DNA from: Arenimonas sp049195245
Lineage (GTDB): Bacteria; Pseudomonadota; Gammaproteobacteria; Xanthomonadales; Xanthomonadaceae
Direction: 5' to 3'
NCBI RefSeq assembly: GCF_049195245.1
Contig: NZ_JBMIRR010000025.1
Location: forward strand, 248,001-312,000
Length of the DNA: 64,000 bases
Both the position numbers and the translations under genes were made by a program. Under the pieces are notes generated by a model that worked only from the letters and a program-made list of their open reading frames with translations, was not told the DNA's origin and did no database searches. Shown one piece after another: positions 58,155-64,000 of the stretch; the first letter of the stretch is position 1; every line of letters starts with the position of its first letter.

Positions 58155-58340
58155 CCGCAACAGGTGTTCGGGAAGCCGGTCCAAATCCGGCGCTGCCCCC
58201 GCAACGGTAGGCCAGGTCACCCTTCCAGCAAGCCACTGTGTCCCCCGGGACATGGGAAGGCGGAAGGCGGGAACCGCGCAATCGCGCGCTTCCACTGGCA
58301 AGTCCGGAGACCGGCCTGGTGCCTGGCCCCCTCGGGGGCC
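58155..58340 (+). ncRNA. cobalamin (AdoCbl/B12) riboswitch
   Basis: This lies in the 335-base leader of the BtuB-like gene. The aptamer core is unmistakable: the B12-box-like AAATCCGGCGCTGCCCCCGC followed by AACGGTA near 58183-58209, an upstream GGGAAGCCGGT segment, and the closing AGTCCGGAGACCGGCC near 58300-58316. The aptamer ends about 58324. It is followed by a perfect 7-bp hairpin, GGCCCCC/GGGGGCC (58325-58340), a candidate expression platform. The rest of the leader to 58466 has another GC-rich segment and ends at an AGGAGG ribosome site. Binding of cobalamin should reduce expression of the receptor. A possible -10 (TAGAAT) is at 58144-58149. Confidence 0.93.
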
Positions 58341-58466
58341 ATCACGGCGCGTTGCGGAGGGCAACGGGGCGGCGTCATGGCCTGCGTTCCGCGTTCCGCC
58401 ATCGCGTTCCCCGGTGTCCCCGTCCGCGTCATCCGATCCGCGGGTGAGCGTTCCAGGAGGACACCA

Positions 58467-60284
58467 ATGAACCCCGATTTCCGCAGCACCGCGCTTTGCG
58501 CGGCCATCAGCCTTTGCCTCGTGCCGGTCGCACGCGCCCAGGATGCCCCCACCCTCGACAGCGTGCAGGTCACCGCCACGCGCATCGAGAAGCCGCTGGA
58601 CGAGGCGCTGGCCTCGGTCACCGTGATCGACCGGGCCGACATCGAAGCCAGCCAGGCCCCGGACCTGATCGACCTGCTGGGTCGCCAGGCCGGCATCGAC
58701 ATCGCCCGCACCGGCGGCCCCGGCGGCGCCAGCACGGTGTTCCTGCGCGGCGGCAATTCCAACCATGCGCTCGTGCTGATCGACGGCATCCGGGTCGGGT
58801 CCACCGGCCAGGGCGTGTTCGACTTCGCCCACCTGCCGCTGGAGCAGATCGAGCGCATCGAGATCGTGCGCGGCCCGCGCGCGGCCTTCTGGGGTTCGGA
58901 TGCGATCGGCGGCGTGATCCATGTCTTTACCCGCGACCCGTCCGCGCCGTCGGCGCGCGCCACCGTCGGCAGCTACGGCCGGCGGGGTGCCAGCGCGGGG
59001 GCAGGCTTGGGTGATTCGCGCCAGGGCCTGGGCTTCACCGCGGGCTACCAGCGGCTGGATGGCTTCTCGGCCACCAACCCGGACGCCACCTTCGCCTTCG
59101 ATACGGACGAGGACGGCTACCGCAATCGCAACCTCAGCCTGCGCGGCCGCACCGAGCTGGGCAGCCACCGGCTGGCCGTGCAGGTGATCAGCACCGATGC
59201 CGACGTCGAGTTCGACCAGGGCCTCACCCAGGCCCGCAATACGTCCGGCGGCGTGACCCTCGCCGGCGAGCTCACCGACCGCTGGACCCACCAGCTCACC
59301 GCCGGCCATGCCCGCGAAGACCTCGCGTCGGAAAGCAGCTTCAGCAATGAATTCCACAGCCGGCGCAACAGCGTGGACTGGGTCAACCACCTGCGCACCG
59401 GTGACGCCCAGGCGGTGCACTTCGGCCTGAACTGGCAGCGCGAGACCGGCGCCAACAGCAATGTCTTCGACGGTGACGTATTCGACCGGTCGCGCACCAG
59501 CAAGGCGCTGTTCGCCGGCTACGGCGGCCGTTTCGGTGCGCACGTGCTCGACCTGTCCCTGCGCCGCGACGACAGCGACCAGTTCGGCGGCGCCACCACC
59601 GGCAATGTCGGCTGGGGCTGGGCGTTCAGCGAGCTCGCGCGCCTGCGCCTGTCCTGGGGCGAGGGCTTCCGGGCGCCCAACTTCAACGAGCTCTACTACC
59701 CGGACAGCGGCTTCGGCTATGCCGGCAATCCCGACCTGCGCCCCGAACAGTCCAGCACCTGGGAATTCGGCCTGGAGGTCGAGCCGGCCGCCGGCCACCG
59801 CCTCGGCGCGTCGGTGTACCGCTCGCGGGTGCGCGACCTGATCGCCTTCGCCGCGCCGCTGACCAACAACGCCATCAACATCAACCGGGCCGAACTGGAG
59901 GGCGTGGAGCTCGAGTACCGTTTCCGCCGCGAGGCCTGGACCCTGGGCGGCAACTTCACCTGGCAGGACGCCATCGACGCCGGCACCGGCGATCCCCTGC
60001 TGCGCCGGGCCAAGCGCAAGGCGCACCTGGACCTGGGCTATCGCCTCGGCAACGGCCTCGAGCTCGGCCTGGACGGCGACTACGTTTCGGACCGGGCCGA
60101 TTTCGGCGCCGACCTGGACGCCTATGCCCTGGCCCACCTGCGAGTGTCCTGGCAGTTCACGCCGGCCTGGCGGGTCGAAGCCCGGCTGGAGAACCTGACC
60201 GACCGGGACTACGCCCTGGCCTATGGCTACAACACCCCCGGGCGCAGCACGATGCTGAATCTGGTCTGGAACGGCAAAGACTGA
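58467..60284 (+). CDS. btuB: TonB-dependent cobalamin receptor, BtuB-like
   Basis: A 605-residue outer-membrane receptor. A signal peptide (cleaved near ARA, about residue 22) is followed by the TonB-box region (LDSVQVTATRIEKPLDEA) and the plug domain (about 35-145, with IEIVRGPRAAFWGSDAIGG). The 22-strand barrel follows, with the C-terminal NLTDRDYALAYGYNTPGRS. The length and the B12 riboswitch directly upstream identify vitamin B12 as the likely substrate. AGGAGG precedes the ATG. No BtuCDF genes are adjacent, so inner-membrane transport is encoded elsewhere. Confidence 0.93.
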   Translation: MNPDFRSTALCAAISLCLVPVARAQDAPTLDSVQVTATRIEKPLDEALASVTVIDRADIEASQAPDLIDLLGRQAGIDIARTGGPGGASTVFLRGGNSNHALVLIDGIRVGSTGQGVFDFAHLPLEQIERIEIVRGPRAAFWGSDAIGGVIHVFTRDPSAPSARATVGSYGRRGASAGAGLGDSRQGLGFTAGYQRLDGFSATNPDATFAFDTDEDGYRNRNLSLRGRTELGSHRLAVQVISTDADVEFDQGLTQARNTSGGVTLAGELTDRWTHQLTAGHAREDLASESSFSNEFHSRRNSVDWVNHLRTGDAQAVHFGLNWQRETGANSNVFDGDVFDRSRTSKALFAGYGGRFGAHVLDLSLRRDDSDQFGGATTGNVGWGWAFSELARLRLSWGEGFRAPNFNELYYPDSGFGYAGNPDLRPEQSSTWEFGLEVEPAAGHRLGASVYRSRVRDLIAFAAPLTNNAININRAELEGVELEYRFRREAWTLGGNFTWQDAIDAGTGDPLLRRAKRKAHLDLGYRLGNGLELGLDGDYVSDRADFGADLDAYALAHLRVSWQFTPAWRVEARLENLTDRDYALAYGYNTPGRSTMLNLVWNGKD

Positions 60285-60324
60285 ACCCAGCGGCCAAGCC
60301 GCCCGCGATCCGCAGGCGGGCAGT

Positions 60325-60347
60325 CCGGGCCTATGCGTCAGGCCCGG
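60325..60347. terminator. hairpin after btuB
   Basis: CCGGGCCT (60325-60332) and AGGCCCGG (60340-60347) pair perfectly around a 7-base loop, 40 bases past the btuB stop. There is no T tract. A TAGAAT at 60356-60361 just beyond it may be the -10 for the next gene. Confidence 0.4.
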
Positions 60348-60391
60348 GCTGTGCCTAGAATCAGGTTGGGGAATTCACTACGGAGCGCCGC

Positions 60392-62896
60392 ATGTCCGCA
60401 TCGGCCACAACTCCGCACGCGTCTGCACCGACGCTGGCGTCGCGGCCGTTGCCGGAACGCGTCAAGGCATTGCTGGGTGGCATCCTCGAGTACTCGTCCG
60501 ACGAGATCGAGCGAACGCTGGTCTCGATGCTCAACGAGTTCGAGCAGCAGCTGTTCAAGTACGCCGAACAGGCGCGCAGCAACATGGTGCAGACGCGCTG
60601 GCTGGAAGCGCAGCGCCTGGTCAAGCGCACGCGCCCGGACCTGGTGCCGCGATTCCTGATCGCGCTGGAGGCCGAACTGGCCTGCATCAAGGATCCGCCG
60701 GGCGCCAATGTGGTCACCGGCAACTTCCGCCTCACCCGCACCGAGCTGTCGCTGGTGGAAAACCTCGACATGGACGAGACCACGGTGCTGGCCGAAGTGG
60801 CCAGCCGCGCCGAGGTCCGCAACAGCCTGCCGCTCTACCTGCTGGGCCAGCGCTTCGGCGTGCTGGCCGGCAAACCTGCGTTTGATGCCGAGAACCTGCC
60901 GATCGGCCCGCAGGCGCTGTGCCGCATGATCCGCCAGGCCTCGGAATGCCTGGAACTCAGCGGCGAGCATCGCCTTCTGCTGTTCCGCACCTTCGAGCGG
61001 CACCTGATGCCGCTGTACGGCAGCTTCGTCGAATCGGTCAACACCTACCTGTCCAAGAACGGGGTGCTGCCCCACCTGCACTACGTACCCGTGCGTCCGC
61101 GCTCTGCGACGCCGGGTGCGGTCACCGACCGCCGGCGCCCCGCGCCGGCCGGTTCGGCCGCGGACGCGCCGCCCACCCCGAAAGCCCTGGGCGTCTCCCC
61201 CGGCGGCCTCGGGGGAGGAGCGAGACCGGCCGCCGGGCCGGGACCCGCCGCGGCCGGTGCCGGCGCTGGCTACCCCGGCGTTGCCACCGGTGGAAATGTC
61301 GGTGCTGCCGGCGGCAGCCCGGGGCCGGGCCGGCCAGGCATGGACGGATCCGAAGGCGTGGGCCCGGGCTCGCCTGCGGGCGCGGCGCGACCGGCCATGG
61401 GCAGCCAGGCCGCCACTACCGCCCAGGAGGCAGGCGCCGCCGAGGATGCCTTCCTGCAGATGCGCCACCTGCTGGCCGGCCGCCGCCAGCTGCTGGGCAA
61501 GCTGGTGGGCGGCCGCACCACCCAGTCCGATCCGGGCGTGCAGGTCTCCACCGAACAGGTGCAGGACGTGCTGGGCAAGCTGCAGCAGAAGACCAACACC
61601 ACCGTGATGGTTAACGGCAAGCCGACCCAGCGCACCGTCACCCACCTCAAGCAGGACCTGCTGGCGCAGCTGCGCCAGAGCACGCCGGACAACAAGGCGC
61701 CCGCGCTGGCCGAGGAGGACGGGGACGCCATCGACCTGGTCGGCATGCTGTTCGACCACATCATGAAAGACGTGCGGCCCAACAGCCCGGCCTCGGCCCT
61801 GCTGGCCAAGCTGCAGGTTCCGCTGCTGCGCGTGGCGCTGCAGGACAAGGCGTTCTTCACCCGCCAGCAGCATCCGGCGCGGCAGATGCTCAACACCATC
61901 GCCGAGACCGGCGCCTACTGGCTGGGCGAGGACGATGCCGACCAGCAGCTGGTGGGCAAGATGCAGGCCGTGGTCGACCGCACGGTGCGCGACTTCGACG
62001 GCGACCTGGGCCTGTTCAACAACCTGCTCGAAGACCTCAGCGGCCACCTGCAGACGGTGACCCGCAAGGCCGAAGTGGCCGAGAAGCGCCACGTCGAGGC
62101 CGCGCGCGGCAAGGAAAAACTGGCCCTGGCGCGCGAACGCGCGTCCACCGTGGTCGAGAACCTGCTCAAGAAGCAGAACCTGCCGCGATTCACCCACACC
62201 CTGCTCAGCCAGGCCTGGACCGACGTGATGGCGCTGACTTCGCTGCGCCAGGGCGAGGATTCGGACGCCTGGCGCCAGCACCTGGAAATCGCCGAGCGCC
62301 TGATCACCGTGGCGAAGGCCGCGCCGGGCGCTGCGCCGATCTCCGGCGAGGAAGCCAATGCGCTGCGCCAGGACATCCAGTCCTCGCTCACCCAGGTCGG
62401 TTACCACGCCGAGGAAGCCACCGCGATCGCCCAGCGCCTGGTCGACCCGCAGGCCGGCACCGAGGACGACTCTTCGGCCAGCCGCACCGAACTGACGATG
62501 CGTCTGAAGGCCCGCGCCCGCCTGGGCGAGGACCTGCAGCAGGCCAAGAAAGGCAAGAAGGCCGTGCTTACGCCCGAGGAGCAGATGCGGCTGGACCAGA
62601 TCCGCCACCTCGCGTTTGGCACCTGGTTCGAGTTCATCCTCAACCAGCAGGGCGAGAAGGTGCGGCGCCGGCTGTCGTGGTTCTCCACCGTCACCGGCCA
62701 CGTGCTGTTCGTGAACCACCGCGGCCAGAAGGTCGGCGAACACACCCTCGAAGGCCTGGCCAAGGCCATGGTGCAGGGCCAGGTTCGGGTGGTTGAAGAA
62801 GAGAAGGGCACCCTGATCGACCGCGCCTGGAACACGGTGATGAGTGCCCTGCGCTCCTTCGCCGGCCAGGCCCCTGCCGAGGCGCCTGCCCGATGA
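60392..62896 (+). CDS. DUF1631 family protein
   Basis: An 834-residue cytoplasmic protein of the DUF1631 family, found in Xanthomonas and other proteobacteria; no biochemical role is established. Residues about 20-235 and 350-800 are largely helical (e.g. FEQQLFKYAEQARSNMVQ, KQDLLAQLRQS). Between them, about 240-345, is a low-complexity Gly/Pro/Ala linker. The last ~150 residues contain TWFEFILNQQGEKVRRRLSW, a basic segment resembling a PilZ-like region seen at the end of some DUF1631 proteins. The stop overlaps the PilZ gene start as ATGA. A link to c-di-GMP is inferred from that coupling. Confidence 0.85.
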   Translation: MSASATTPHASAPTLASRPLPERVKALLGGILEYSSDEIERTLVSMLNEFEQQLFKYAEQARSNMVQTRWLEAQRLVKRTRPDLVPRFLIALEAELACIKDPPGANVVTGNFRLTRTELSLVENLDMDETTVLAEVASRAEVRNSLPLYLLGQRFGVLAGKPAFDAENLPIGPQALCRMIRQASECLELSGEHRLLLFRTFERHLMPLYGSFVESVNTYLSKNGVLPHLHYVPVRPRSATPGAVTDRRRPAPAGSAADAPPTPKALGVSPGGLGGGARPAAGPGPAAAGAGAGYPGVATGGNVGAAGGSPGPGRPGMDGSEGVGPGSPAGAARPAMGSQAATTAQEAGAAEDAFLQMRHLLAGRRQLLGKLVGGRTTQSDPGVQVSTEQVQDVLGKLQQKTNTTVMVNGKPTQRTVTHLKQDLLAQLRQSTPDNKAPALAEEDGDAIDLVGMLFDHIMKDVRPNSPASALLAKLQVPLLRVALQDKAFFTRQQHPARQMLNTIAETGAYWLGEDDADQQLVGKMQAVVDRTVRDFDGDLGLFNNLLEDLSGHLQTVTRKAEVAEKRHVEAARGKEKLALARERASTVVENLLKKQNLPRFTHTLLSQAWTDVMALTSLRQGEDSDAWRQHLEIAERLITVAKAAPGAAPISGEEANALRQDIQSSLTQVGYHAEEATAIAQRLVDPQAGTEDDSSASRTELTMRLKARARLGEDLQQAKKGKKAVLTPEEQMRLDQIRHLAFGTWFEFILNQQGEKVRRRLSWFSTVTGHVLFVNHRGQKVGEHTLEGLAKAMVQGQVRVVEEEKGTLIDRAWNTVMSALRSFAGQAPAEAPAR

Positions 62897-63237
62897 ACGA
62901 ATACCGTCGCGCCAAGCGCCGCAAGGCCGGCAACATCGACGTCATCGACACCATGACCGGCCAGCCGATCGGCAAGCTCAGCAATCTCTCCGAGACCGGC
63001 ATGCTGCTGATCCTGGGCGAACCGGTGATCAGCGATGCGCTGTTCCAGCTGCGATTTTCGCTGCCGCAGGACAACCACCCCGGTCGCGTGGTGGATGTGG
63101 GTGCGCACGAGCTGTGGTCGGACGAGGCCGCGGCGCCCGGCCAGGTCTGGACCGGCTTCCGCTTCATCGACGTCGGCCCCGAAGACGTGGCCTACATCCG
63201 CGAGTGGGTGGATGCCCCGGGAAGCCAGTACGTCTGA
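62893..63237 (+). CDS. PilZ-domain protein (c-di-GMP receptor type)
   Basis: A 114-residue single-domain protein. The c-di-GMP-binding motifs are an Arg-rich YRRAKRRKAG near the N-terminus (RxxxR) and LSNLSETGMLLILG (N/DxSxxG). Both are present, so ligand binding is plausible, unlike the degenerate PilZ of the pilus protein. It overlaps the DUF1631 gene by ATGA and is followed 7 bases later by the ApbE gene. It may act as the c-di-GMP sensing partner of the DUF1631 protein. Confidence 0.88.
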   Translation: MNEYRRAKRRKAGNIDVIDTMTGQPIGKLSNLSETGMLLILGEPVISDALFQLRFSLPQDNHPGRVVDVGAHELWSDEAAAPGQVWTGFRFIDVGPEDVAYIREWVDAPGSQYV

Positions 63238-63244
63238 GCCCCCC

Positions 63245-64000
63245 GTGCCTGTTCGCCGGCAGGCCTGGGGCCTGCTGGCGGCGGCACTGTTGCTGGGCGC
63301 CTGCACGCGCGGCGAGCCACCGCGGGTCGAGACCCTGCACGTGTTCGGCTCCACCACCGAGATCGAGCTGCGCGACGCCACGCCCGAGCAGTCGCAGGCG
63401 GCCCTGGCCGAGATCAGCGCCCTGCTCAACCGTCGGCACCGCGAGTGGCATGCGTGGGAGCCCTCGGAGCTAACCCGCATCAATGCCGCGTTCGCCGCGG
63501 GCCGTCCGGCCGAGGCGCCGCCCTCGGTGCTCGACCTGATCCGGCGGGCGCAGCCGCTGTCGGACGCCAGCGAAGGCCTGTTCGATCCCGCCATCGGCGG
63601 CCTGATCGCCGCCTGGGGATTCCACACCTCGTCCTACCCGGTGCTGACGCCGCCACCCTCGCCCGACACGCTGGCGGCGTGGCGCGCGCAACGCCCGCGC
63701 CTGGCCGACGTCACCGTGGTCGGCAACCAGGTGCGCAGCCGCAACCCGCGCGTCCAGCTGGATTTCGGTGCGCTCGCCGAAGGCGTGGCCGTGGCCGACG
63801 CGATCGAGGTGCTGGTGCGCCACCGCATCCGGCACGCACTGGTGGGCATGGGCGGCGACGTGATGGCGCTGGGCGACGGCGACGGCAAACCCTGGCGCGT
63901 GGGCCTGCGCGATCCCTTCGGCGGCGTGCTGGGCAGCATCGAACTGGCCGACGGCGAAGCCCTGTTCAGCACGGGCAACTACAGCAAATTCCGCGAATCA
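63245..64000 (+). CDS. apbE: FAD:protein FMN transferase ApbE lipoprotein, 3' end cut by the window
   Basis: The frame is open from a GTG at 63245 to the window edge (252 codons), so it is C-terminally truncated. The N-terminus has a lipobox (AAALLLGACTRGEPP), so it is a periplasmic lipoprotein. ApbE features follow: the start of the core ETLHVFGSTTEIEL, SDASEGLFDPAIGGLI, VQLDFGALAEGVAVADAI and the FAD-pocket VGMGGDVMALG, then FSTGNYSKF at the edge. ApbE attaches FMN to threonines of Rnf, Nqr or similar flavoproteins; none is in the window. It is likely co-transcribed with DUF1631 and PilZ. Confidence 0.9.
   Translation, partial: MPVRRQAWGLLAAALLLGACTRGEPPRVETLHVFGSTTEIELRDATPEQSQAALAEISALLNRRHREWHAWEPSELTRINAAFAAGRPAEAPPSVLDLIRRAQPLSDASEGLFDPAIGGLIAAWGFHTSSYPVLTPPPSPDTLAAWRAQRPRLADVTVVGNQVRSRNPRVQLDFGALAEGVAVADAIEVLVRHRIRHALVGMGGDVMALGDGDGKPWRVGLRDPFGGVLGSIELADGEALFSTGNYSKFRES

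Noticed and set aside
1..64000. tRNA, rRNA or CRISPR genes
   Set aside because: No cloverleaf with T-arm consensus, no rRNA-like segment and no regularly spaced direct repeats with unique spacers were seen on reading; the only repeats are those listed.
1..64000. Insertion sequence or prophage
   Set aside because: No transposase, integrase, portal or capsid gene was found; all long genes are ordinary chromosomal families.

Overview
The window is one contiguous stretch of very GC-rich bacterial chromosome. It is densely packed, uses ATGA, GTGA and TGATG gene junctions often, and shows no prophage, insertion sequence, CRISPR array, rRNA or tRNA. Several features point to a gammaproteobacterium of the Lysobacteraceae (Xanthomonadaceae; Lysobacter, Luteimonas and Xanthomonas relatives): the order gmk-rpoZ-spoT-ridA-recG, pilMNOPQ facing a class A PBP gene, a class I fructose-bisphosphate aldolase beside pyk and pgk, a DUF1631 gene coupled to a PilZ gene, and a BigR-type sulfide module. 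The genus cannot be fixed from sequence alone.

Layout. 1-8950: the end of trmB, an SLC13-type permease, a lone Rieske protein, an FAH-family hydrolase, mscL, a secreted M28 peptidase, an ATGA-coupled pair (HExxH protein and zinc-ribbon methyltransferase) and a TrmH-family methyltransferase. 8951-13499: a two-unit hairpin repeat and an RND efflux pump with its lipoprotein adaptor. 13616-22809: a glycolytic block (class I aldolase, pyk, HAD phosphatase, pgk, gap), interrupted by a GNAT-Sua5-membrane protein operon and a gene-free 593-base stretch with a perfect 22-bp inverted repeat. 22970-28244: an OmpW-like protein, an S1/P1 nuclease, a BlaI/M56 regulatory pair with two clear operators, and an acetyl-CoA hydrolase/transferase. 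28241-30787: a divergent persulfide module (BigR-like repressor and DUF442 protein; persulfide dioxygenase and two half-size YeeE permeases). 30789-36960: transketolase, two sodium/amino-acid symporters and a cyclic-nucleotide-domain/EAL protein.

37051-45504: pilMNOPQ and, divergently, PBP1A plus a small unknown gene. 45564-48353: gltA, type B rpmE and a nucleoside hydrolase. 48473-55342: recG, ridA, spoT, rpoZ, gmk and yicC, transcribed leftward. 55410-58131: rph, rdgB, hemW and a small zinc-ribbon protein, transcribed rightward. 58132-64000: a cobalamin riboswitch in front of a BtuB-like receptor, then DUF1631, PilZ and a truncated ApbE lipoprotein.

Most genes are core metabolism and information processing. 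The regulated accessory units are the persulfide module, the BlaI/M56 unit, the cobalamin uptake gene, and the c-di-GMP-related EAL and PilZ proteins next to type IV pilus genes. The least explained DNA is intergenic: the tandem hairpin repeat at 9045-9263, the decamer-phased inverted element at 17598-17787, and the palindrome at 21649-21712. No clearly new multigene system was found.
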